Positions 15,275-25,134 of a stretch of 64,000 bases of DNA are shown here, piece after piece. The stretch comes from Achromobacter xylosoxidans. GTDB lineage: Bacteria > Pseudomonadota > Gammaproteobacteria > Burkholderiales > Burkholderiaceae_B. Location of the stretch: contig NZ_CP061008.1 of the NCBI RefSeq assembly GCF_014490035.1, positions 868,001-932,000 of the forward strand. Reading direction: 5' to 3'. Position 1 is the stretch's first letter. Each line of letters begins with the position of its first letter. The position numbers were made by a program, and so were the translations under genes. The notes beneath the pieces are model-generated. The model saw nothing but the letters and a program-made list of their open reading frames with translations. It made no database searches and was not told the DNA's origin.

Positions 15275-15760
15275 ATGAAGGGATTCGAACCCAGCCTGTT
15301 CGACAAGTTGTTCGACGGCGACGGGCAGACACCGCATGCGTTGCGACGCCTGTCGGTGGAAGAAATCAAGGAAACGGTCGCGCGCGACATCGAGGCCCTG
15401 CTCAACACGCGCATGGTCTTCACCGAAGACTCGCTCAAGCGTTTTCCGAACTGCCAGCGGTCCATCCTGACCTACGGTTTGTCGGATTTTTCCGGCCTGA
15501 GCCTGGCCAGTCACTACGACCGCGAGTTCATCTGCCGGTCGCTGGAGCAGGCGATCGCCCGCCATGAGCCGCGCCTGACGCACGTGCGGGTGTTGCTGCA
15601 GGTGGACAGCCGCGCGACCTCGGTGCTGTATTTCGCGATTACCGCGATGCTGGACGTGGGGCCTGCGCATGAGCCGGTCACGTTCGACGCGACGCTGCAG
15701 CCGTCCACCTTGCAGTACTCGGTAAGCAAGGGTCGGGCCAAGGCCGCGGCGGCCGCCTGA
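15275..15760 (+). CDS. tssE: T6SS baseplate protein TssE (gp25-like)
   Basis: 161 residues. The gp25/lysozyme-like wedge family is shown by PSLFDKLFDGD at the start, SVEEIKETVARDIEALLNTR, and YGLSDFSGLS followed by RSLEQAIARHEPRL. TssE caps the sheath at the baseplate. I chose the ATG at 15275, preceded by GAGG at five bases; a TTG at 15257 in the same frame lies within the hairpin and is unlikely. Product lacks extra domains. Confidence 0.94.
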   Translation: MKGFEPSLFDKLFDGDGQTPHALRRLSVEEIKETVARDIEALLNTRMVFTEDSLKRFPNCQRSILTYGLSDFSGLSLASHYDREFICRSLEQAIARHEPRLTHVRVLLQVDSRATSVLYFAITAMLDVGPAHEPVTFDATLQPSTLQYSVSKGRAKAAAAA

Positions 15761-15814
15761 TAACAAACCATGCACGCGGGCGCCGGCGGCACGCCGCCGG
15801 CGAAGAAGGGAAAG

Positions 15815-17653
15815 ATGGAAGAACTGCTGCCTTACTACGAACGCGAACTGGGCTTTCTGCGCGGTTCGTCGCGCGATTTTGCGCAGCGCTATCCCAAGAT
15901 CGCCGCGCGGCTCGGGCTGTCTGGCGAAACCTGCGAGGATCCGCATGTCGAGCGGATGATCGAATCGTTCGCGCTGCTGGGCGCGCGCATCAACAAGAAA
16001 CTGGACGACGACTATCCGGAATTCACGGAAGCGCTGTTCGAGGTCATGTACCCGCATTACTTGCGCCCGTTCCCGTCGTGCTCGGTGGCGCAGTTCGACA
16101 TGGGCGGCATGGCCTCGCAGCTGACCGCGCCGGTGCGCATGGCGCGCGGCACGGAACTGAAATCGCATCCCGTGCGCGGCGTGGCCTGCCGTTTCCGTAC
16201 GGCGTACGACGTGACTTTGGCGCCGGTGAGCATCCGCCAGGCCGTATTTGCGGCCACGGCCAACGCGCCATCCGCGGCCAGCCTGCCTGCGGGCGTGACG
16301 GGCCGGCTGTCGCTGACATTGGCCTGCCTGGCTGAAACCCAGAATTTTTCCACCCTGGCGGTGGACCGCTTGCGCGTCTACCTGCACGGCGAGCCCTCGT
16401 TCGTGGCTGCGCTGCGGGATTGCCTGTTCCTGCGCACCGCGGCGGCCTACCTGGAAACGCAGCCGGGCCGCTGGAATCGCATGCAGGACGTGCCGCTGGC
16501 AGAGGTGGGGCTGTCCGAGGACGAAGCCCTGATCGACTTTCCGGCCAGCTCGCACCCTGCCTACCGGCTGTTGGCCGAGTACTTCGCGTTCTCCGAGAAA
16601 TTCAATTTCGTGGACATCGATCTCGCGGCGCTCAGGCGCGCGGCGGGTCCGGTGCGTGAAATCACCTTGCATCTGGCCTTGAAGGGCGTGCGCGCGGATT
16701 CGAACACGGCGCGCCTGCTGGAGTCGGCCTCCGCGGACAATTTCCGGTTGGGCTGCACGCCCGTGGTCAACCTGTTCGCGCAGCGCGCCGATCCCATCCG
16801 CGTCACCCATGCGCAGGCGTCCTATCCGGTGGTGGCCGACGCGCGCCGCGCCTATGGCTACGAGATCTATTCGATCGACCGCGTGCGCCAGGTGCGGCAG
16901 AACGCGCAGGGCGATTCGGTGGTGGAGTTCCGGCCGTTCTATTCGCTGCACCATGGCGAGACGCCGGAAGGGGCTGGCCACTACTGGACGGCGCGCCGCA
17001 ATGCGATGGTGGCCGAGCGCAGTCCGGGCTACGAGATGGAACTGTCCATCGTCGACATCGATTTCGATCCCTCGCTGCCGCAGACCGAGACCTTGAGCCT
17101 GGAACTGACCTGCACCAATCGCGATCTGCCTTCGCATCTGGCGGTGGGGCAGCCGGGCGGGGACTTGTTCCTGGAAGGCGGCTCGATCGCGCGCGAGATC
17201 CGCATGCTGCGCCGGCCGACGCACACCCATCGCTTCCAGCAGGGGCGGGCGGCGCATTGGCGCCTTATTTCGCATCTGGCGCTGAACCACCTGTCGCTGG
17301 TCCACAGCGGCCTGCCGGCGTTGAAAGAGACGCTGCGGCTGTATGACCTGTCGCATTCCGCGGTGGCGGCGCGCCAGATAGAAGGGCTGGTCGGCCTGGA
17401 CTACAAGCCTGCCACGCACTGGATGCCCGGCGAACCATTCGCAACCTTCGTGCGCGGCATCGAGATCCGGCTGACCATCAACGAAGACAACTTCGTCGGC
17501 ACCAGCCTGCATGCCTTCGTGGCGGTGATCAACCGCTTTTTTGGCCTATACGTGCATGCCAACAGCTTCGTGCAGCTGGTCGTGCTGTCGCGCCGCGGCG
17601 CGGAAGAAATCCTACGGTGCGCTCCATGCAACGGCGACGCGATCCTAGCGTAA
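15815..17653 (+). CDS. tssF: T6SS baseplate protein TssF
   Basis: 612 residues from the ATG at 15815, which gives the canonical MEELLPYYERELGFLR N-terminus and follows a GAAGGGA; an in-frame ATG at 15770 would add 15 Gly/Ala-rich residues. Family features include DPHVERMIESFALLGARI, the LPSHL segment and FFGLYVHANSFVQL near the end. TssF2-TssG heterotrimers form the baseplate wedge core. Its 3' end overlaps tssG by 37 nt. Confidence 0.95.
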   Translation: MEELLPYYERELGFLRGSSRDFAQRYPKIAARLGLSGETCEDPHVERMIESFALLGARINKKLDDDYPEFTEALFEVMYPHYLRPFPSCSVAQFDMGGMASQLTAPVRMARGTELKSHPVRGVACRFRTAYDVTLAPVSIRQAVFAATANAPSAASLPAGVTGRLSLTLACLAETQNFSTLAVDRLRVYLHGEPSFVAALRDCLFLRTAAAYLETQPGRWNRMQDVPLAEVGLSEDEALIDFPASSHPAYRLLAEYFAFSEKFNFVDIDLAALRRAAGPVREITLHLALKGVRADSNTARLLESASADNFRLGCTPVVNLFAQRADPIRVTHAQASYPVVADARRAYGYEIYSIDRVRQVRQNAQGDSVVEFRPFYSLHHGETPEGAGHYWTARRNAMVAERSPGYEMELSIVDIDFDPSLPQTETLSLELTCTNRDLPSHLAVGQPGGDLFLEGGSIAREIRMLRRPTHTHRFQQGRAAHWRLISHLALNHLSLVHSGLPALKETLRLYDLSHSAVAARQIEGLVGLDYKPATHWMPGEPFATFVRGIEIRLTINEDNFVGTSLHAFVAVINRFFGLYVHANSFVQLVVLSRRGAEEILRCAPCNGDAILA

Positions 17654-18708
17654 TCGAATCGCTGCTGGCCGAGCCGCAGCGCTTCAAGTTCTTCCAGGCC
17701 GTGCGGGTGCTGGAATCGTGGTTCGCGCGGCAGGAAGGCAGCCGCGCGCGCAATGCGGTGCCTGCGCACCTGCGCTTCCTGAACTCGTCTTCGCTGGGCT
17801 TTCCCGCCAGCGAGATCGCCGCGCTGACGGCCTATGACAAACAGGGCCAGGCGCTGGAAGACACCGAAGCGCGGCTGGCGGCGCTGGCCGCGGGCAACCT
17901 GGGACGGGTGGAGATCGAGCCGGCCTTCTTCGGCCTGTTGGGCGCGCAGGGCGCCATGCCGCTGCACTACACCGAGATCCTGAGCACGCGCGAGAGCTCG
18001 CGGCGCGACCGTGGCGCCCGCGCCTTCTTCGACATCTTCTCAAACCGGGCGGCGGCGCTGTTCTACGCGGCCTGGAAGAAGTACCGCATGCCCGTGCGGC
18101 ACGAGACCGAACAGGACCATCACTATCTGCCGCTGCTGCTGGCGCTGGGCGGCATCGGCCATCCGGCGCTGCGCGACCGCCTGCAGTCAGGGCAGGGCCG
18201 GGTGTTCGACGAATCGCTGGCGCACTATGCCGCGGCCGCGCGCCAGCGGCCGGTATCGGCGGCCTACCTGCAGCGCGTGCTGGCGGATTACTTCCAGGTG
18301 CCGCTGCGGGTGGAGCAGTTCGTCGGGCGTTGGTATCACGTGCCGCCGCAGAACCGCACGCAGCTGGGCATGCCCGGCGCGGTGCTGGGCGTGTCGGCCA
18401 TGGCCGGCGACCGCATCTGGCAGCGCGACATGCGCATCCGGCTGTGGATCGGCCCCTTGTCCAAGGACGCTTTCACCGATTTCCTGCCCGGCGGCGCGCG
18501 CGCCCAGGCGCTGGAGAAACTCCTGACCATGTTCGGCGGCATGAGCTTCGAGTACGAAGTGCGGCTGGTGATGGCCAAGGAAGACGTGGGCGGCAGCGTG
18601 CTGGGCGAAGGCGGCGGCGCGCGCCTGGGCTGGAACTCCTTTCTTTGCACCGAGCCGGTGGCGTCGGACCGCGATGACGCCAGCTACGAATTGCACACCA
18701 TCCATTGA
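17617..18708 (+). CDS. tssG: T6SS baseplate protein TssG
   Basis: 363 residues. TssG is recognised by FKFFQAVRVLE near the N-terminus, RVEIEPAFFGLLGAQGAMPLHYTE and the GDRIWQRDMRIRLWIGPL block. It starts inside tssF, either at GTG 17617 (GGAAG ten bases upstream) or at ATG 17626; the first is preferred on spacing. It partners TssF in the wedge. The gene ends 18 nt before tssH. Confidence 0.94.
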   Translation: MRSMQRRRDPSVIESLLAEPQRFKFFQAVRVLESWFARQEGSRARNAVPAHLRFLNSSSLGFPASEIAALTAYDKQGQALEDTEARLAALAAGNLGRVEIEPAFFGLLGAQGAMPLHYTEILSTRESSRRDRGARAFFDIFSNRAAALFYAAWKKYRMPVRHETEQDHHYLPLLLALGGIGHPALRDRLQSGQGRVFDESLAHYAAAARQRPVSAAYLQRVLADYFQVPLRVEQFVGRWYHVPPQNRTQLGMPGAVLGVSAMAGDRIWQRDMRIRLWIGPLSKDAFTDFLPGGARAQALEKLLTMFGGMSFEYEVRLVMAKEDVGGSVLGEGGGARLGWNSFLCTEPVASDRDDASYELHTIH

Positions 18709-18726
18709 GACTAGACGACCTGGAAT

Positions 18727-21426
18727 ATGGCCACACCCTTGAAGACCCTGATTGGAAAGCTCAACCAGACCTGCCGCCAGGCGGCCGAGCGCGCCGCCAG
18801 CCTGTGCATGGCCCAGGGGCACTATGAGGTGGACCTGGAGCACCTGTTCCTGGCGCTGCTGGAAAAGCCCGCCAGCGATTTCAGCATCGTGGCGCGGCGC
18901 AGCGGTATCGAGGCTTCGGTGCTGGAAGCGGACCTGAATGCCGAGATCCGCGGCTTCAAGAATGGCAACACGCGCACGCCGGTGTTCTCGCCGCATCTGC
19001 CGCGGTTGTTCGAACATGCCTGGCTGATCGCTTCGCTGGACACGCAGACCACGCGCATCCGCTCCGGCCATCTGCTGCTAGCCTTGCTGACCGAGCCCGA
19101 CCTGGCCCAGTTGGCGCGCCGCGGGTCGCGTCTGTTCGAATCGTTCAGGCTGGATGAACTGAAGCATGATTTCACCGCGTTGACGGCCGGCTCGGAAGAG
19201 GCGGGCCAGTCGGTGGCGTTGGGCGACAGTCCGGCGGGCGACGCAGGGCAGGATGGCGCGGCTCCCGCTGCCGGCCTCTCCAAGACGCCGGCGCTGGACC
19301 AATACACCGCCAACCTGACCGAGCGCGCGCGCGAAGGCAAGATCGATCCGGTGATCGGCCGCGATGCCGAGATCCGCCAGATGATCGACATCCTGACGCG
19401 CCGCCGCCAGAACAATCCCATCCTGACCGGCGAGGCTGGCGTGGGCAAGACCGCGGTGGTCGAGGGGCTGGCGCTGCGCATCGTGGCGGGCGACGTGCCG
19501 CCGGCGCTGGCGGACGTGGCGTTGCGCACGCTGGATATGGGCCTCTTGCAGGCCGGCGCCAGCGTCAAGGGCGAATTCGAGAACCGCCTGAAGAACGTGA
19601 TCGACGAGGTCAAGCAGAGCTCCACGCCCATCATCCTGTTCATCGACGAAGCCCACACCATGATAGGCGCGGGCGGGCAGGCGGGGCAGAACGATGCCGC
19701 CAACCTGCTCAAGCCGGCATTGGCCCGCGGCGAGCTGCGCACCATCGCCGCCACCACCTGGAGCGAGTACAAGAAGTACTTCGAGAAGGACGCCGCGCTG
19801 GCCCGCCGCTTCCAGGTCGTGAAGGTGGAAGAACCCAGCGAGGAGCTGGCCGCGAGCATGCTGCGCGGCATGGCGCCGCTGATGGAACAGCATTTTGGCG
19901 TGCGCGTGCTGGACGAGGCCATCGTGGCCGCGGCGCGCTTGTCGCACCGCTACATCAGCGGCCGCCAACTGCCGGACAAGGCCGTCAGCGTGCTGGACAC
20001 GGCCTGCGCGCGCGTGGCCCTGGGCCGCAGCGCTACGCCGGCGCTGATCGACGACGCGCGTCATCGCCTCGCGCGCCTTGAGACCGAGCGCGCCGCCTTG
20101 CGCCGCGAAGCCGCGGCGGGCGCGGCGCAATCCGCGCGCCTGCGCGAGCTGGATCAGGAAATGGACGCCACGCGTGCCGCATTGACGGAAGCGGAATCGC
20201 GGCTGGCGCAGGAAAGCGAGCTGGTCAGGCAGATCCACGCGCTGCGCGAGGAATTGGAGGCGGCGGGCGTGGAAGCCGCGCCGGAGCCCGCCGGCAAGCG
20301 CCGCTCGGGCAAGGCGGCCGAGCCAGCCGCCACGCCAGGACAGGCGCAATTGGCCGAACTGCAACAGCAACTACGCGCCTTGCAGGGCGAAGCGCCGCTG
20401 GTGCCGGCCTTCGTGGATGCGCAGGTCATCGCCGAGATCGTGTCGGCCTGGACCGGCATCCCGCTGGGCCGCATGGTCAATGACGAAATCCGTACGGTGC
20501 TGGAACTGCAGCCCTTGCTGGCCGAACGCGTCATCGGCCAGGACCATGCCTTGCACGCCATTGCGCAACGCGTGCGCACCGCGCGCGCCGGCCTGGAAGA
20601 CCCAAACAAGCCCAAGGGCGTGTTCCTCTTCATTGGTCCGTCGGGCGTGGGCAAGACCGAAACCGCGCTGGCCGTGGCCGACGTGCTGTATGGCGGCGAA
20701 CGCAAGCTGGTCACCATCAACATGAGCGAGTACCAGGAGGCCCACAGCGTATCGGGCCTGAAGGGCTCGCCGCCGGGCTACGTGGGCTACGGCGAGGGTG
20801 GCGTGCTGACCGAGGCGGTGCGCCGCCAGCCCTACAGCGTGGTGCTCCTGGACGAGATCGAAAAAGCCCATCCCGACGTGCTGGAGCTGTTCTTCCAGGT
20901 GTTCGACAAGGGCGTGATGGACGACGCGGAAGGCCGCGAGATCGATTTCCGCAACACGCTCATCATCCTGACCTCCAACGTCGGATCGTCGGCCATCATG
21001 CAGGCCTGCCTGAACAAGAGCGCCGAGGAACGGCCCGACCCCGAGGCCTTGCAGGAACTGTTGGCGCCGCAGCTGTACAAGGCCTTCAAGCCCGCCTTCC
21101 TGGGCCGCATGAAGACCATCGCCTACTACCCGGTGGACGACGACGCGCTGGCCCGCATCATCGCACTGAAGCTCGGCCGCATCGCGCAGCGCGTCCAGGC
21201 CAACCACCGCGCCGTGTTCGAATGGGACGAGGCGCTGGTGGAGGCCGTGCTGGCGCGCTGCACCGAGGTGGATACCGGCGCGCGCAACGTCGACCACATC
21301 CTGAACGGCACGCTGTTGCCGCAGATCGCTGAACAGGTGCTGGGCCGCATGGCGCAGGGCGAGGCCATCGCCCGCATCCGCGTGACCGCCGGCAAGAACG
21401 GCGATTTCCGTTATCGCCTTGCCTGA
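18727..21426 (+). CDS. tssH: T6SS sheath-recycling ATPase TssH (ClpV)
   Basis: 899 residues, a Clp/Hsp100 class ATPase. Order: N domain (~1-155, the part that in ClpV binds TssC), AAA1 with Walker A GEAGVGKT at 235-242 and FIDEAH, a coiled-coil middle region (~440-540), AAA2 with Walker A GPSGVGKT at 637-644 and LLDEIEKAH, and a D2-small domain. It disassembles contracted sheath. Its place among tss genes and the ClpV-type N domain (PLKTLIGKLNQTCRQAAERAASL) separate it from housekeeping ClpB. Confidence 0.97.
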   Translation: MATPLKTLIGKLNQTCRQAAERAASLCMAQGHYEVDLEHLFLALLEKPASDFSIVARRSGIEASVLEADLNAEIRGFKNGNTRTPVFSPHLPRLFEHAWLIASLDTQTTRIRSGHLLLALLTEPDLAQLARRGSRLFESFRLDELKHDFTALTAGSEEAGQSVALGDSPAGDAGQDGAAPAAGLSKTPALDQYTANLTERAREGKIDPVIGRDAEIRQMIDILTRRRQNNPILTGEAGVGKTAVVEGLALRIVAGDVPPALADVALRTLDMGLLQAGASVKGEFENRLKNVIDEVKQSSTPIILFIDEAHTMIGAGGQAGQNDAANLLKPALARGELRTIAATTWSEYKKYFEKDAALARRFQVVKVEEPSEELAASMLRGMAPLMEQHFGVRVLDEAIVAAARLSHRYISGRQLPDKAVSVLDTACARVALGRSATPALIDDARHRLARLETERAALRREAAAGAAQSARLRELDQEMDATRAALTEAESRLAQESELVRQIHALREELEAAGVEAAPEPAGKRRSGKAAEPAATPGQAQLAELQQQLRALQGEAPLVPAFVDAQVIAEIVSAWTGIPLGRMVNDEIRTVLELQPLLAERVIGQDHALHAIAQRVRTARAGLEDPNKPKGVFLFIGPSGVGKTETALAVADVLYGGERKLVTINMSEYQEAHSVSGLKGSPPGYVGYGEGGVLTEAVRRQPYSVVLLDEIEKAHPDVLELFFQVFDKGVMDDAEGREIDFRNTLIILTSNVGSSAIMQACLNKSAEERPDPEALQELLAPQLYKAFKPAFLGRMKTIAYYPVDDDALARIIALKLGRIAQRVQANHRAVFEWDEALVEAVLARCTEVDTGARNVDHILNGTLLPQIAEQVLGRMAQGEAIARIRVTAGKNGDFRYRLA

Positions 21427-21440
21427 CGCCGGAGCCCGAC

Positions 21441-24143
21441 ATGCCCATGGATAATGCCGGCCTTTCCCGAATGTCGATCGCGTCGGTAGACCAGGCCAAC
21501 CGTTTGCTGGACCTGCGCACGCCGCTGGGCGCGAACCGGCTCGTCGCGGAAACGCTGTCCGCCACGGAAACCCTGTCGGACGGCGCGTTCCGGCTGGAAC
21601 TGACGGCGCTGTCGGACGATGCCGGCATCCCCTTGTCTGAACTGCTGGGCAAGCCGGCGACGCTGCGTCTGCAGACCGCGCTGGGCCGCGAACAGCCCCG
21701 TGTCTGGAATGGCTACATCATGGCGGCCGAGTTCCAGGGCGCCAACGGCGGCCTGGCGCGCTATGGGCTGACGCTGGAGCCCTGGCTCGCCTTTCTGCGC
21801 GCGCGCCGCGACAGCTTCGCCTATCAGGACAAGACGGTCATTGAAATCGTCGACAGCATCTTCGGCGACTACAAGGACCAGGAGGGGCTGGCGCCGCAAT
21901 GGCGTTGGGTCGTGAAGGACCGCGCCGCCTACCCCAAGCGCAGCTTCACCGTGCAGTACCGCGAAACCGATCATGCCTTCGTCGAGCGCCTGCTGGCTGA
22001 AGAGGGCCTGTTCTACTGGGTGGAGCACGAGGCCGGCGAAGGCGACGGCAGCCATACGTTGATCATTGCCGACCACAACGGCGCCTTCCAACCCGGCCCG
22101 CAGGCCAGCGTGCGCTTTGCGCGCGCCGACGTCACGGAGACCGAGGACAGCATCCAGCAATGGAGCCGGCGCGCGCGCTGGCAGACCAATGCGGTGCGCA
22201 TGGCCAGCTGGGACTACCGCAGCGCCCAGGCCAGGCCGGTGGCGGCGCAGGTCGATGGCGGCGCCGCGAAGGGCGCAATGGATCTGGTCGTCAACGACTA
22301 TCCCGGGCAGTACGCCTACGAGGATAGCGCGCAGGGCGAGCGCCTGGCGCACATCGCGCTGGCCGCGCTGCGCGCGGGTCAGGATAGCTGCGAAGGCGCG
22401 GGCACCGTGCGCACGCTGGCGCCGGGCCAGCGCTTCGAGCTGACCGGGCACTACCAGCAGGGCGGGGCCGCCTATGTGGCGATCGCCGTGCGGCACGAGG
22501 CCCGCAACAACTTCGACGAGGACCTGGGCCGCGCCGTGCGCGAAGCGCTGGGCGAGACCGGTCCGCAGGCAGCCGACGCCGACTTCTACCGCAATACCTT
22601 TACCTGCATCGGCATCGACACGGAATTCCGCAAGGCCACGCGCGACGGGCACGGCGAGCGCCTGCATCCGCGGCCCACCGTGTACGGCGCGCAGACCGCG
22701 CTGGTGGTGGGCGCCGAGGCGCCGGTGCATACCGACCGCGACCACCGCGTCAAGGTCCAGTTCCATTGGCAGCGCGGCAAGGCCTCCAGCAGCCGCCTGG
22801 AACATCCTTCGGGTGACGAGAACGCGCCCGCCAAGGACGAACTTGGCACGTGGGTGCGGGTGGCGGAGTCCGTGGCGGGCGGCGACTGGGGCGGGAATTT
22901 CGTGCCGCGCGTCGGCCAGGAAGTGCTGGTCGAGTTCCTGCACGGCGACATCGACCGCCCCGTGGTGGTGGGCGCGCTCTACAACGGCGCAGGCGCCGAG
23001 GACGCCGCGCACAACCAGGTGCAGGGCGGCGCCGCCAACGCCACCGGCAACGCGCCCGCCTGGTTCGCGGGCGGCGCCGACGGCCATGCGCACAATGTGG
23101 TGATGTCCGGCTTCAAGACGCAGGCGCTGGCCAGCAGCGGCCAGGGTACCGGCGGCTACAACCAGCTGGTGCATGACGACACGCCCGGACAGTCGCGCCT
23201 GACGGCGTCGACCACGCAGGCCGAAAGCCGCCTGAACCTGGGCCATATCAAGCAGCAGCGCGACAACGAAAGACTGCAGGACCTGGGTCACGGTGCGGAA
23301 CTGTCGACTCGCGAGGCCGTGGCGGTGCGCGGCGGTTCCGGGCTATTGATCAGCGCCGACCTGCGCGGGAACGCCGAGGGCGCGCTGCTGGACAGCTCGG
23401 AAGCGGCCAAGCAGATTGAGCGGGCGACGCGTTCAGCGGAGGAACTGGCGCAGGCGGCAACGCGCCAGAAGGCCGTGTTGGAAGGCGATCCGCAAACGCT
23501 GCCGGCGCAGGACGCCCTGAAGCACGTCCTGGAGGTGATCGACGCCAAGCAGGACGCGCCCGAGGGCAAGCCAGTTGCCGCCTACAGCGAACCGCAGCTC
23601 CAGGTGAGCGCGCCCAGCGGCATCGGCCAATACACACCCGCCGACGCATTCCTGGCGGCCGGCGCGACGCTGTCGCAGGTGGCGCCGGACGTCAACTGGA
23701 TCAGCAGCGCCAACCTGGCGGTAGGGGTAGTCGGCGGCGCGGTGTTGTTCACGCTGGGCCGCAAGGCGTCTGGCGACAGCCCGGTGCAAGGCCAGGGACT
23801 GCTGCTGCATGCGGCGGGCGGCAAGCTGCGCTTGCATAGCCAGGACGCCAAGATGACGCTGTCCGCTGAAAAGGCGGTGACCTTTGCCTCGGCGCAAGCT
23901 GCCGTGAAGGTGCAGGCCGCCAAACGCGTCTTGGCGACCGCGGGCGGCGCCTATTTGCGGGTGGAAGGCGGCGGGATCCAGCTGCACGCGCCGGGGAAGG
24001 TTGAGTTGAAGGCGGGTGTGCATAACTGGGCGGGGCCGCAAAGCGCGCCCTTGCAGCTGGGGCTGCCGGAGGGCGACTTCGAAGGATGCCAGCTGAGAAT
24101 GCAGAGCGCGGCGGCTTCGGGCGCGGCGGCGGTTGAACTGTAG
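21441..24143 (+). CDS. vgrG: T6SS spike protein VgrG (structural, no toxin extension)
   Basis: 900 residues. It has the gp27-like region (VQYRETDHAFVERLLAEEGLFYWVEHE), the gp5 OB-fold region (HRVKVQFHWQRGK; VGQEVLVEFLHGDIDRPVV) and a DUF2345-type beta-helical region at ~740-890, then stops without an effector domain. GGAG lies six bases before the ATG. A DUF4123 adaptor gene and an effector gene follow immediately, so this spike most likely carries that effector as non-covalent cargo. It is related to, but clearly diverged from, the evolved VgrG at 3790-8874. Confidence 0.95.
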   Translation: MPMDNAGLSRMSIASVDQANRLLDLRTPLGANRLVAETLSATETLSDGAFRLELTALSDDAGIPLSELLGKPATLRLQTALGREQPRVWNGYIMAAEFQGANGGLARYGLTLEPWLAFLRARRDSFAYQDKTVIEIVDSIFGDYKDQEGLAPQWRWVVKDRAAYPKRSFTVQYRETDHAFVERLLAEEGLFYWVEHEAGEGDGSHTLIIADHNGAFQPGPQASVRFARADVTETEDSIQQWSRRARWQTNAVRMASWDYRSAQARPVAAQVDGGAAKGAMDLVVNDYPGQYAYEDSAQGERLAHIALAALRAGQDSCEGAGTVRTLAPGQRFELTGHYQQGGAAYVAIAVRHEARNNFDEDLGRAVREALGETGPQAADADFYRNTFTCIGIDTEFRKATRDGHGERLHPRPTVYGAQTALVVGAEAPVHTDRDHRVKVQFHWQRGKASSSRLEHPSGDENAPAKDELGTWVRVAESVAGGDWGGNFVPRVGQEVLVEFLHGDIDRPVVVGALYNGAGAEDAAHNQVQGGAANATGNAPAWFAGGADGHAHNVVMSGFKTQALASSGQGTGGYNQLVHDDTPGQSRLTASTTQAESRLNLGHIKQQRDNERLQDLGHGAELSTREAVAVRGGSGLLISADLRGNAEGALLDSSEAAKQIERATRSAEELAQAATRQKAVLEGDPQTLPAQDALKHVLEVIDAKQDAPEGKPVAAYSEPQLQVSAPSGIGQYTPADAFLAAGATLSQVAPDVNWISSANLAVGVVGGAVLFTLGRKASGDSPVQGQGLLLHAAGGKLRLHSQDAKMTLSAEKAVTFASAQAAVKVQAAKRVLATAGGAYLRVEGGGIQLHAPGKVELKAGVHNWAGPQSAPLQLGLPEGDFEGCQLRMQSAAASGAAAVEL

Positions 24144-24162
24144 CGGCCAGGGGCGGACAGAT

Positions 24163-25134
24163 ATGGGGCCATTCACATCGGACATTCAACTGGGAGAGGC
24201 GCTGCAACGGCTGGCGGCGTCCCATGGGGAGTCGCGCTGCTGCTTGCTGCTTGATCCGCTGTTGCGGCCGCCTGAGGAAGATTCCGAATGGCTGGGCCTG
24301 GCCGATGAACTCGATGCGCGGACCACTTCGGTCCGGCTTGCGCATCGGAATGTCGATTCCAAGGCTTGGCCTCGGCTCGTCTCGCTGGATCTGGCGCGCG
24401 CCTGCGACGCCGATATCAGCCGGGTGGCGGCAGGCATGGCGATCCGGGATTGGACGCCGGAATCCCTGCGGCTGGGCCTGGGGCGCCGCATCGGCGGCTG
24501 GATGTTTGGCGCAACGGATGCTGCGGCCTTGGCGCACCACCTGGGCCGGGCCATGCTGCAATCGCGGCCGGACGGAGGCCGCTCCCTGTTGCGCTTGCAG
24601 GATCCCGCTGTGCTGGATCTGGTATGGAACCTGGCGACTCCAGGGCAGCGCCAGGCATTGCTGGGGCCGATGCACCTGTGGGTGACGGTCGACCGGTGGG
24701 CGCGCCTGGCAAGCTATGGCAATGGCGCTGAGCCGGTGCCCGGCCTTCGGGATATCGGTCCGCTTCAGTTCGACTCAGACCAATGGAGCCGCATTGAGAC
24801 CTCTGCCGCCATCAACCGCGCGTGGCGCGTGGTGGCTGGACAGGCTGCGGCCATTTCAGACGAAACATTGGCGCAGGCGGCGGCATGCGTGCGGCGCGGG
24901 GCGGCCAGGGGATTGCTGGATCCGCGCGACTGGGAGGCCATGGCCATCCGCGCGCTTACGGCGCACCCTGCATTCGATCAGCATCCCAGGCTGGCCGCGC
25001 TACTGGATGCCCGCGAGCCGGATGTCGGCTTTGCCAGGCTCGTCATGGATTTGACCGAGGCGGACTGGACGGCGATCGCCCGCGATTGCCGGCAGTCGCG
25101 CCCGGCGCATCACCAAGTTAGGGAAGAAGAATGA
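24163..25134 (+). CDS. DUF4123 effector chaperone/adaptor (Tap/TEC family)
   Basis: 323 residues from the ATG at 24163; an upstream TTG would overlap vgrG and has no better signal. The DUF4123 pattern is visible: CCLLLDPLLR near the N-terminus, GWMFGATDAAALAHHLGRAM, and RLQDPAVLDLVW with FSD/L-type residues around 140-150. Proteins of this family load a specific effector onto the tip of the VgrG encoded next to it. The stop overlaps the effector start (ATGA), a tight coupling expected of a chaperone-cargo pair. Confidence 0.88.
   Translation: MGPFTSDIQLGEALQRLAASHGESRCCLLLDPLLRPPEEDSEWLGLADELDARTTSVRLAHRNVDSKAWPRLVSLDLARACDADISRVAAGMAIRDWTPESLRLGLGRRIGGWMFGATDAAALAHHLGRAMLQSRPDGGRSLLRLQDPAVLDLVWNLATPGQRQALLGPMHLWVTVDRWARLASYGNGAEPVPGLRDIGPLQFDSDQWSRIETSAAINRAWRVVAGQAAAISDETLAQAAACVRRGAARGLLDPRDWEAMAIRALTAHPAFDQHPRLAALLDAREPDVGFARLVMDLTEADWTAIARDCRQSRPAHHQVREEE

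Noticed and set aside
15257-15275. TTG at 15257 as the tssE start
   Set aside because: It is buried in the 15229-15260 hairpin, while the ATG at 15275 has a good GAGG and gives the family N-terminus.
14705-17512. 935-codon open frame opposite hcp, tssE and tssF
   Set aside because: Antisense to canonical T6SS genes, low-complexity Arg/Gln/His composition, no recognisable domain.
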